Part shown: positions 27,965 to 35,119 of the stretch, piece by piece | Position numbering within the stretch: position 1 is the stretch's first letter | Layout of the letters: each line of letters begins with the position of its first letter | Assembly (NCBI GenBank): GCA_028533045.1 | Contig: JAQQAP010000045.1 | Location: 56,818 to 120,817 of the forward strand | Reading direction: 5' to 3' | From: Spirochaetales bacterium | GTDB taxonomy: Bacteria; Spirochaetota; Spirochaetia; DSM-2461 | DNA: 64,000 nucleotides | The notes under the pieces: generated by a model | What the model was told of the DNA's origin: nothing | Database searches by the model: none | Seen by the model: only the letters and a program-made list of their open reading frames with translations | Program-made: the position numbers and the translations under genes

Positions 27965-27993
27965 TTGAAATACCACATATAGTGTGTTAAAAT
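27965..27993 (+). promoter_or_regulatory. Promoter of the nrdR-nrdD operon
   Basis: TTGAAA (27965-27970), a 17-bp spacer and TAAAAT (27988-27993), with transcription expected near 28000. The first NrdR box fills the spacer, so bound NrdR would block RNA polymerase. Confidence 0.7.
27970..27985 (+). promoter_or_regulatory. NrdR box 1
   Basis: ATACCACATATAGTGT agrees with the established NrdR-box consensus (acaCwAtATaTwGtgt) at 13 of 16 positions, including the CxA and TATAGTGT core. It lies inside the promoter spacer. Confidence 0.7.
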
Positions 27994-28010
27994 AAAAACA
28001 TAATCAAGAA

Positions 28011-28026
28011 ACACTTATTATAGTGG
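28011..28026 (+). promoter_or_regulatory. NrdR box 2
   Basis: ACACTTATTATAGTGG agrees with the consensus at 12 of 16 positions. It starts 41 bp after box 1, close to four helical turns, so both boxes face the same side of the DNA, as is normal for paired NrdR boxes. Confidence 0.6.
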
Positions 28027-28050
28027 CTCTCAGGAGAAAGGATTCAGTCT

Positions 28051-28524
28051 ATGAAATGCCCATTTTGCGAGAAAATGGAAGATAAAGTGCTGGAATCCCG
28101 TCAAAACGGCATTGGAACTACAATTCGCCGGCGACGGGAGTGCCTTGCCTGCGGATATCGCTTCACGTCCTATGAAAAAATAGAAGAAATCACCATAAAA
28201 GTGATTAAAAAAGACGGTAGCCGGGAGCCCTTTGACAAGAAAAAAATCGAACGGGGACTGCACAGAGCCATTGAAAAACGGCCTGTAACCCAGCTTCAGA
28301 TTGACGAAGTTCTCAATACCCTTGAGGACGAAGTGGACATGAAGTGCCGGGGGACCCATGAGATCCAATCTTCCGAACTGGGCGATATGGTTATGAGTAC
28401 CCTCTTTGGCCTGGACAAGGTAGCCTACGTGCGCTTTGCCTCGGTCTACCAAAAATTTGAAAATGTCGATGAGTTCGTCGACGTGATACATAATTTATCT
28501 AAAAAGAACAGCAAAAATATATAG
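28051..28524 (+). CDS. nrdR: Transcriptional repressor NrdR
   Basis: 157 residues: N-terminal zinc ribbon with C3, C6, C31 and C34 (CPFC...CLAC), RxxxC-LACGYRFTSYE motif, then an ATP-cone (KDGSREPFDKKKIERGL). NrdR senses ATP/dATP levels and represses ribonucleotide reductase genes. The first gene of the operon, 45 bp before nrdD. AGGAG lies upstream of the ATG with rather long spacing. Boxes at its own promoter imply autoregulation. Confidence 0.96.
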   Translation: MKCPFCEKMEDKVLESRQNGIGTTIRRRRECLACGYRFTSYEKIEEITIKVIKKDGSREPFDKKKIERGLHRAIEKRPVTQLQIDEVLNTLEDEVDMKCRGTHEIQSSELGDMVMSTLFGLDKVAYVRFASVYQKFENVDEFVDVIHNLSKKNSKNI

Positions 28525-28569
28525 AGCAACGTTGTTGCCCAATTATTTCCTAAAAGTTAAGGAGACCAT

Positions 28570-30675
28570 GTGACTAAGGGAGAAACAACGGACTGGAAAC
28601 AGTTCCTTGGAGTGGAAAAAGGCGCCTCCGATGTGTCCCATTTCGCGGTGAAAAGAATCATTAAGCGGGACGGAACCATCGAAGCCTACAGCCGGAGCCG
28701 GATCGGTGAGGCTATTGAAAAGGCGATTGAGGCCGTATCGGGCGGTGAGAATCGGGAGCTGTCGGAAAAATTAACCGATTCGGTGGAAGCGAAGCTTGTT
28801 CAGTTCATGGAGGGACGCCATCCCAATTCCATACCGGCCGTAGAAGAAATTCAGGATATCGTGGAAACTGTCCTCATTGAGAGCAAAAGAGTAGACCTGG
28901 CCAAGGCCTACATTCTGTACCGGGCCAAGCGCGAATCGGTTCGTGATGCCCAGAAACTGATGCTCGACATCAATGAGACCATGGACGGCTATCTGTCCCA
29001 GGCAGACTGGAGAGTGAATGAGAATGCGAATGTCAATTTCTCACTGGGAGGACTCATTCTTCATAACTCCGGGACCGTAACCGCCAACTACTGGCTCAAA
29101 AATATCTACTCCCCCGAAGTGGCCGAAGCCCACAAATCGGGAGCCATGCACATCCATGACCTGTCCATGTTTTCCGGCTACTGCGCCGGTTGGTCTATCC
29201 GCCAGCTCATTACGGAAGGTCTGGGCGGCGTAGCCGAAAAGATTACATCCAAACCGGCCTCACACCTGTCCACTCTTGTTTTCCAGATTGTAAACTTTTT
29301 GGGCATTATGCAGAACGAATGGGCCGGAGCCCAGGCTTTGGCCAGCTTCGACACCTACCTGGCTCCCTTCGTAAAGGCGGACAATCTCTCCTTTAAGGAA
29401 GTGAAACAGTGCATCCAGAGCTTCGTTTTTGGTGTAAATACTCCGTCCCGATGGGGATCTCAGGCTCCTTTTACCAACATTACCCTGGACTGGACCGTAC
29501 CTGTAGACCTGGTAAAAAAACCTGCCATTGTGGGCGGGGAAGAGATGGACTTTACCTACGGAGAGTGTAAGGAAGAGATGGATATGATCAACAAGGCCTT
29601 CATCGAGCTCATGCTTGAGGGAGATGCCAGCGGTCGAGGTTTCGCCTACCCCATCCCCACCTATAACATCACCTCCGACTTTGACTGGGAATCGCCCAAC
29701 TCACAGCTTCTCTTTGAAATGACCGCTAAATACGGTACACCCAACTTCCAGAACTTCATCAACTCCGACCTGGATCCCACCGACGTACGTTCCATGTGCT
29801 GTCGCCTCCAGCTCGATAAGAGAGAGTTGAGAAAACGGGGCGGCGGGCTCTTCGGATCGGACGAGTTCACCGGTTCTTTAGGGGTAGTTACCATTAACAT
29901 GCCCCGTATCGGTTACCTGGCGGAAAACAAAGTAGACTTTTACGACCGTCTGAGCCGCATGATGGACCTGGCCTCCGAATCTCTCGTAATCAAGAGAAAG
30001 GTGATCAGCCATCTTATGGACGCGGGACTTTTCCCCTACACCAAGCGCTACCTGCAGCACCTGAATAACCACTTCTCCACCATTGGACTTGTGGGTATGA
30101 ACGAGTGTCTGACCAACTTCATCGGCAAGGATATCACCACCGACGAAGGACATCAGCTGGCCCAGGAAATACTGGAATTCATGAGAAAGCGTCTGGCCGA
30201 CTACCAGGAAGACACGGGAGACCTCTACAACCTGGAAGCCACACCGGCAGAAAGCACCAGCTACCGTCTGGCCCTCCACGACAAGAAGCACTACCCGGAG
30301 ATTCTTTCTGCGGGAACGGTGGAGTCCCCCTACTACACCAACTCAACCTGGTTGCCCGTTGATTTTACAGAAGATATTTTTGATGCTCTGGACCGTCAGG
30401 ATCCTTTGCAGACCAAATACACCGGCGGTACCATGTTCCACGGTTTCCTTGGGGAATCCATCAAGGACTGGAAGGGCTGTATGGAGCTGGTCAAGGCCAT
30501 CTGCAGCAACTACCGCCTGCCCTTCTTCACCATTTCCCCTACCTACTCCATTTGTCCCTGTCACGGATACCTGGAGGGAGAGCACTTCAGCTGTCCCCAC
30601 TGTGAGAAGGAACTGGAAGAGGCCAGAAAAGAGCTAAAGAAGCTGGAAGAAGAAAAAGCCAACACGGCGAATTAA
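28570..30675 (+). CDS. nrdD: Anaerobic (class III) ribonucleoside-triphosphate reductase, catalytic subunit without glycyl-radical segment
   Basis: 701 residues from a GTG start with AAGGAG 7 nt upstream. Residues about 24-115 are an ATP-cone (AVKRIIKRDGTIEAYS); the rest is an NrdD barrel (NVNFSLGGLILHN, MHIHDLSMFSGYC, NTPSRWGSQAPFTN, SMCCRLQ with C410 and C411, GLVGMNECLTNF). Near the end comes the Cys-rich segment SICPCHGYLEGEHFSCPHC (C662, C664, C675, C678). The protein then ends with a charged helix instead of the usual RVxGY glycyl-radical motif. That motif is encoded by the next gene. It reduces NTPs to dNTPs without oxygen. The absence is not a frameshift artefact, since the next gene has its own ribosome-binding site. 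Confidence 0.93.
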   Translation: MTKGETTDWKQFLGVEKGASDVSHFAVKRIIKRDGTIEAYSRSRIGEAIEKAIEAVSGGENRELSEKLTDSVEAKLVQFMEGRHPNSIPAVEEIQDIVETVLIESKRVDLAKAYILYRAKRESVRDAQKLMLDINETMDGYLSQADWRVNENANVNFSLGGLILHNSGTVTANYWLKNIYSPEVAEAHKSGAMHIHDLSMFSGYCAGWSIRQLITEGLGGVAEKITSKPASHLSTLVFQIVNFLGIMQNEWAGAQALASFDTYLAPFVKADNLSFKEVKQCIQSFVFGVNTPSRWGSQAPFTNITLDWTVPVDLVKKPAIVGGEEMDFTYGECKEEMDMINKAFIELMLEGDASGRGFAYPIPTYNITSDFDWESPNSQLLFEMTAKYGTPNFQNFINSDLDPTDVRSMCCRLQLDKRELRKRGGGLFGSDEFTGSLGVVTINMPRIGYLAENKVDFYDRLSRMMDLASESLVIKRKVISHLMDAGLFPYTKRYLQHLNNHFSTIGLVGMNECLTNFIGKDITTDEGHQLAQEILEFMRKRLADYQEDTGDLYNLEATPAESTSYRLALHDKKHYPEILSAGTVESPYYTNSTWLPVDFTEDIFDALDRQDPLQTKYTGGTMFHGFLGESIKDWKGCMELVKAICSNYRLPFFTISPTYSICPCHGYLEGEHFSCPHCEKELEEARKELKKLEEEKANTAN

Positions 30676-30685
30676 GGAGAGAACA

Positions 30686-31291
30686 ATGACAGTGGAAAAT
30701 ATTGATAGCAGAATTGATGAATTAAACAAAAAAATTAACGATATAGAAGCCAGACCCACCGAAGTATACAGTCGTATTGTAGGATACTACCGATCCGTTA
30801 AGAACTGGAACAACGGTAAAAGCGCCGAATATAAAGTACGAAAAATGTTTCTGGAACCGGAAAACAAACCTGCCCCAGCCCCCCAGGCTAAGGTAGCCGT
30901 AGAAGTGGAAGCTCCCCTTAGGGAAGAAAAAGTAGAACAGGCTGTAGCTCCCGCTACCCCCGTACAGGAACAGGACAACCAGGCGGATCTTTTTGCCATG
31001 GACAGCACAGAAGCCACTGCTTCTGACAACTCCGTAGCCTCCTACTCCTTCTTCTTCAGAAACACCTGCCCCAACTGTCCTCCCGTAAAAGAACTCATTT
31101 CCAACATGGACTGGGAAGGCAAACATATCAACGTAGACGAAGAAGAAGGCCTTAACGCAGCGGTAGAACACAATGTATTCACCGCCCCCACGGTCATCCT
31201 TTTCTCCTCAAAGGGAGAAGAGATTTTCCGAGCGGACAATGCGGAAGGCCTGAGAGATTATGTCGCCGAAGGAGCGGTAGCAGCGGTCTAA
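30686..31291 (+). CDS. Detached NrdD glycyl-radical domain fused to a glutaredoxin/thioredoxin-like domain
   Basis: 201 residues. Residues 1-22 form a charged helix (IDSRIDELNKKINDIEA). Residues 24-56 are the canonical class III glycyl-radical motif (RPTEVYSRIVGYYRSVKNW; G33 is the predicted radical site). A Pro/Ala/Glu-rich linker of about 60 residues follows (APAPQAKVAVEVEAP). Residues about 118-201 are a thioredoxin-fold redoxin with CPNC (C128, C131) and a cis-proline TAPT (166-169). AAGGAGAG overlaps the nrdD stop and serves this ATG, and the stop overlaps nrdG by 1 nt. I infer that it carries the radical for NrdD and reduces its active-site disulphide. The reading of both motifs is direct; the cooperation with NrdD is inferred from order and the missing segment there. 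Confidence 0.85.
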   Translation: MTVENIDSRIDELNKKINDIEARPTEVYSRIVGYYRSVKNWNNGKSAEYKVRKMFLEPENKPAPAPQAKVAVEVEAPLREEKVEQAVAPATPVQEQDNQADLFAMDSTEATASDNSVASYSFFFRNTCPNCPPVKELISNMDWEGKHINVDEEEGLNAAVEHNVFTAPTVILFSSKGEEIFRADNAEGLRDYVAEGAVAAV

Positions 31292-31971
31292 TGAAATACG
31301 GACTACTCAAGACCACCCTTCTCGACTATCCGGGAAAGGTGGCCTCCGTACTATTTACGGGAGGGTGCAATCTGCGCTGTCCCTACTGCCACAACCCCGA
31401 GCTTGTCCATGCGAAAGAAGACAGTAATCTTCTGAGCGGGGAGGAGATTGGGGCTTTTCTCAAAAAGCGCGCCTCCGTTCTGGGAGGCGTTGTTATCACC
31501 GGGGGTGAACCTCTCCTTCACGGTGAAGAAATCATCGCCATGATAGACAAGATTCACAGCCTGGGTCTTCCGGTAAAGGTCGATACAAACGGTCTCTTCC
31601 CGGAACTCCTTCCCAAGCTTAAGGCCGACTTCATAGCCATGGACCTCAAAACCTCACCTTCCCGCTACGGAGAGCTCGGCTGCCGGGTAGAGGACTACGT
31701 GGGAAAACTCACCCGCTCCGCCCGCTGGATCATAGATTCGGGAGTGGAACATCAATTTCGTACAACCCTGAGCGAAGAACTTATTACTGCGGAAGATGTA
31801 GATGCCATGGTTCCCCTTCTGAGGGGCTGTAAGGAGCACAGAATAACCCCTTTTCGTCCGGGGAAAACCCTCTCTCCCGACTGGGAAACAAAACAGCCCC
31901 CCTCCGGTGAGTATGTGAAAATGATTGAGCAACTCTTTATAAACAACAAAATCCCGAGCTACACAGCCTAA
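31291..31971 (+). CDS. nrdG: Anaerobic ribonucleotide reductase activating enzyme (radical SAM)
   Basis: 226 residues with the radical-SAM cluster motif C26-x3-C30-x2-C33 (GGCNLRCPYCHN), GGEPLL and the KVDTNG strand. It generates the glycyl radical, here expected on G33 of the preceding small protein instead of on NrdD. The length and the N-terminal KTTLLDYPGKVASVLFTGGC match the NrdG2/PflA-like branch. The start overlaps the preceding stop (TAATG). Confidence 0.94.
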   Translation: MKYGLLKTTLLDYPGKVASVLFTGGCNLRCPYCHNPELVHAKEDSNLLSGEEIGAFLKKRASVLGGVVITGGEPLLHGEEIIAMIDKIHSLGLPVKVDTNGLFPELLPKLKADFIAMDLKTSPSRYGELGCRVEDYVGKLTRSARWIIDSGVEHQFRTTLSEELITAEDVDAMVPLLRGCKEHRITPFRPGKTLSPDWETKQPPSGEYVKMIEQLFINNKIPSYTA

Positions 31972-31993
31972 AAAGACCGGCGTCGGGATTTTT
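31948..31993. terminator. Bidirectional terminator between nrdG and the CheY-like gene
   Basis: AAAATCCCGA (31948-31957, inside the nrdG 3' end) pairs perfectly with TCGGGATTTT (31983-31992). A/T runs on both sides allow it to serve nrdG on the plus strand and the convergent regulator gene that ends at 32017. The loop is rather long (25 nt). Confidence 0.65.
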
Positions 31994-32016
31994 GCGAGCC
32001 TAAAGCTCCCACTTAT

Positions 32017-32454
32017 CTAACCCTTAAGTACAGACACAATTCTCTCAAGAACCTTTTTCCGGTCCAGGGGTTTAACAATATAATTTTTGGCACCGGTAAT
32101 AAGGGCCTTTTTCACAAGGTCCTCCTTTCCCAGGGCACTTATCATAATAATCTTGGCATTGCTGTCGTACTCGACTATCTTTTCCAAACAGGTCAAACCG
32201 TCCATACGGGGCATGGTAATATCCATGGTAACAAGATCCACATTGGGGGCCAGGTTCTTATACATTTCCAAACCTTCCACACCGTCTCCTGCTTCTCCTA
32301 CAATGTCAAAGCCTTCGGATGTAAGGATTTGGGACAACTGTTTTCTTACAAACATAGAATCGTCAACAAGAAGAACTTTATAGGGGGACCCCATATCATT
32401 AATACCTTCGGGGTTTTTCGCATTTATAGTTGGGAAATCAGCATTGGCTTTCAT
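32017..32454 (-). CDS. Single-domain CheY-like response regulator
   Basis: 145 residues: a 23-residue N-terminal extension, then a receiver domain with the acidic pair D31/D32, phospho-acceptor D78 (LVTMDITMP), S106 and K128 (IVKPL). No output domain. AGGAGG precedes the ATG. Such proteins carry a phosphoryl signal to a partner, for example in motility or to other regulators. No cognate kinase is encoded nearby. Confidence 0.92.
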   Translation of the reverse strand: MKANADFPTINAKNPEGINDMGSPYKVLLVDDSMFVRKQLSQILTSEGFDIVGEAGDGVEGLEMYKNLAPNVDLVTMDITMPRMDGLTCLEKIVEYDSNAKIIMISALGKEDLVKKALITGAKNYIVKPLDRKKVLERIVSVLKG

Positions 32455-32548
32455 CGAATCCTCCTGAGAAAATCTCTGTAATTATTTTATATCAAATCCA
32501 ACGGGGATGCAAAGCTTTTTATTTAATTTTTCCAAGCTTGCCACCAAC

Positions 32549-34936
32549 TTAGGACTTTTTACTTTCCTTCTCGTCCTCTTCCCCCTCTTTTTTGGGGAGA
32601 GGTTTAGCGTTACGACACTTGGGATAGTTGCTGCAGGACATAAAAGGTCCTCGGCGACTCATTTTTACCACCATCTCGCCGCCGCACTTGTCACAAACCT
32701 CCCCTTCTATCTTGGGAAGTTCAATCACCTTGCCCTCCTTGTCCAGAGGAAGGGTGTTCTTACAAGCGGGATAATCGGAACAAGCCAGGAAGGGGCCGCG
32801 ACGCCCCATTTTGACCTCCATGGGTTTACCGCACTTATCACAGTCCCGTTCGATTTTGGGAAGCTCTACGGGCTTGCCGTCCTTATCGAGAGAGAGGGTC
32901 GTCTTACAATCGGGGTAGCCCGTACAGGCCAGGAATTCCTTCCCATAGCGGGATTTCTTCTTGACCATGGGCTTACCGCAGCTGGGACAGGAGACATCAA
33001 GGGCTTCTCCCTCCTCTTCTCCGTCATTTTCCCCGGGCATGGGAATAAGTCCCTTACAGTCGGGGTAGTTGGAACAGCCCAGAAAAGCGCCGTTCATGGA
33101 GTAGCGAACGACCAATTTGCCGCCGCACTGGGGACAGACCTCGTCACCGGTCCACTCCCGGTTCTTGAGAGCCTCCGCCTCCTCGGTAGCCTTTTCCACG
33201 GCCTGGGAAAAGGGCTTGTAGAACTCATCGATAAGCTGAACCCAGTCAACCTTACCGTGTTCTACCTTATCCAGGTTCTGTTCCATATCGGCGGTAAACT
33301 TCAAAGCCATGATGTCGGAAAAGTTATTTACCAGCATATCATTCACGGCCATTCCCAGCTCGGTGGCATGGAAGGCCCGTTTTTCCAGTCGAACGTATCC
33401 TCTTTCCCGTATGGTTTTAATAATGGGAGCGTAGGTAGAAGGACGACCAATGCCTTCCTTCTCCAAAGCCCGTACCAGAGAGGCTTCGGAATAACGGGAG
33501 GGAGGCTTGGTAAAGTGCTGCACCGTATCAAGTTCTTTGAGATCCAGCGGATCCGCTTCATTAAGGACGGGGAGTTTCTGGTTCTTTTTATCCTTCTCCT
33601 CTTCCCCCTCCTTCTTGGGAGCTTCGGGCATAAGAACGGTATAACCGTCAAATACGGTTACACGGCCCTTCGCTTCCAGAATACCTTCGTCCGCTTTGAT
33701 TCTTACCGTAGTGGTGAGGTAGCGGGCGGGATTCATCTGGGAAGCCACAAATCGGCGCCATATAAGTTCATACAATTTATACTGTTCCGCAGAAAGATAG
33801 GGTTTCACCTTTTCCGGGGTGTGTTCCACACTGGTGGGGCGAATCGCTTCATGGGCATCCTGGGCCCCTTCACTCTTACCAAAGCTATTCGGTTTTTCCG
33901 GGAGGTACTCCTTGTCATAATTGGCGGAGATGTAATTCCGCACTTCCTCGATCCCTTCCGGAGCAACTCGGGTAGAGTCGGTTCTCATGTAGGTAATAAG
34001 ACCGACCGGATTCCCGTCGCCCAACTCAATCCCTTCATACAGTTTCTGGGCCACACTCATGGTGCGGGAGGTACCAAATCTTAGATTGGTACTGGCCGCC
34101 TGCTGAAGGGTAGAGGTAATAAAAGGAGGCATGAGACGAGATTTAGCCTCCTTGCTCTTGACAGATTCGACGGAAAAGTCAGCCTTATTCAGAATATCGG
34201 AGATTTCCTTGGCACTCTCTTCCGTACTGGCCGAAGGAGTTCCCAGGGCAAATTTCTCGCCCTTCCACTCAACCAGCTGAGCTTCAAAAAGATCCTTTTT
34301 CTTCCCGTCCGGGTGAACCTTGGCAGTAATGCGCCAGAATTCTTCCGGAACAAAGGCGGCGATTTCCCGTTCCCGGTCCACCACAATTCGCACGGCGACT
34401 GACTGAACCCGTCCGGCGGAGAGATTTTTAGCCACCTTCTTCCACAAAAAGGGAGAAAGGGAGAAACCAACCAAGCGATCAAGCACTCTCCGGCCCTGCT
34501 GGGCGTTCACCAGGTCCATATTAATAGAACTGGGGTGGGCCACCGCATCGAGTACGGCCTTCTTGGTAATAGCCTGATAGGTAATTCTCTTGGCCTGCTC
34601 ATCGGAAAGCTCCATGATCTCCTTAAGATGCCAGGCAATCGCCTCCCCCTCACGGTCGGGGTCAGGAGCCAAATAGACTTCCGCCGCTTCACCGGCGGCC
34701 TTTTTGAGCTCGTTTACGGTCTTTTCCTTACCTTTTATTACTTTATAATTCGGCTTGTAACCGTTTTCAATATCTATACCAAAGGACTGCTTACCCCAGC
34801 CCTTCTGCAAATCCCGGATATGACCGACCGAAGCCTTTACCTCAAAGTCGGAACCGAGAATTTTTTTAATTGTTTTGGCCTTGGCGGGACTTTCCACAAT
34901 AACTAGTTTTTTTCCCTTCGATGCTGATTCAGCCAT
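32549..34936 (-). CDS. topA: DNA topoisomerase I
   Basis: 795 residues from the ATG at 34936 (MAESASKGKKLVIVESPAKAK), preferred because GGGAGG lies 5 nt upstream; the frame extends to 35011. Type IA topoisomerase: TOPRIM strand LVIVESPAKA and DPDREGEAIAWHL, catalytic tyrosine Y316 in GLITYMRTDSTR. Four C-terminal zinc-ribbon modules follow (CPQCGGKLV, CPSCGKPMV, CDKCGKPME, CDKCGGEMV). It relaxes negative supercoils. The Lys/Glu-rich tail ends the protein. Confidence 0.97.
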   Translation of the reverse strand: MAESASKGKKLVIVESPAKAKTIKKILGSDFEVKASVGHIRDLQKGWGKQSFGIDIENGYKPNYKVIKGKEKTVNELKKAAGEAAEVYLAPDPDREGEAIAWHLKEIMELSDEQAKRITYQAITKKAVLDAVAHPSSINMDLVNAQQGRRVLDRLVGFSLSPFLWKKVAKNLSAGRVQSVAVRIVVDREREIAAFVPEEFWRITAKVHPDGKKKDLFEAQLVEWKGEKFALGTPSASTEESAKEISDILNKADFSVESVKSKEAKSRLMPPFITSTLQQAASTNLRFGTSRTMSVAQKLYEGIELGDGNPVGLITYMRTDSTRVAPEGIEEVRNYISANYDKEYLPEKPNSFGKSEGAQDAHEAIRPTSVEHTPEKVKPYLSAEQYKLYELIWRRFVASQMNPARYLTTTVRIKADEGILEAKGRVTVFDGYTVLMPEAPKKEGEEEKDKKNQKLPVLNEADPLDLKELDTVQHFTKPPSRYSEASLVRALEKEGIGRPSTYAPIIKTIRERGYVRLEKRAFHATELGMAVNDMLVNNFSDIMALKFTADMEQNLDKVEHGKVDWVQLIDEFYKPFSQAVEKATEEAEALKNREWTGDEVCPQCGGKLVVRYSMNGAFLGCSNYPDCKGLIPMPGENDGEEEGEALDVSCPSCGKPMVKKKSRYGKEFLACTGYPDCKTTLSLDKDGKPVELPKIERDCDKCGKPMEVKMGRRGPFLACSDYPACKNTLPLDKEGKVIELPKIEGEVCDKCGGEMVVKMSRRGPFMSCSNYPKCRNAKPLPKKEGEEDEKESKKS

Positions 34937-35119
34937 GAAGCCTCCCAAATTGGTTGCGGGCACAAACACCCAGATTAAACAATTATTAATATCTGGCGAA
35001 TGAGATGTCAAGCCGTTTTTACCTAAATGAAGCTTTTTTTTCTTGTAAAGCCCTATTTCCTGTTTTAAGATTTAATTAAACCCTGGCATACGGTTGAACT
35101 GGTAAGGACTGTTTAGACT

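Noticed and set aside
30640..30700. Frameshift or sequencing error splitting a normal nrdD
   Set aside because: The second gene has its own AAGGAGAG and ATG at good spacing, a separate N-terminal helix, and an added redoxin domain before nrdG, so a true separate gene is more likely.
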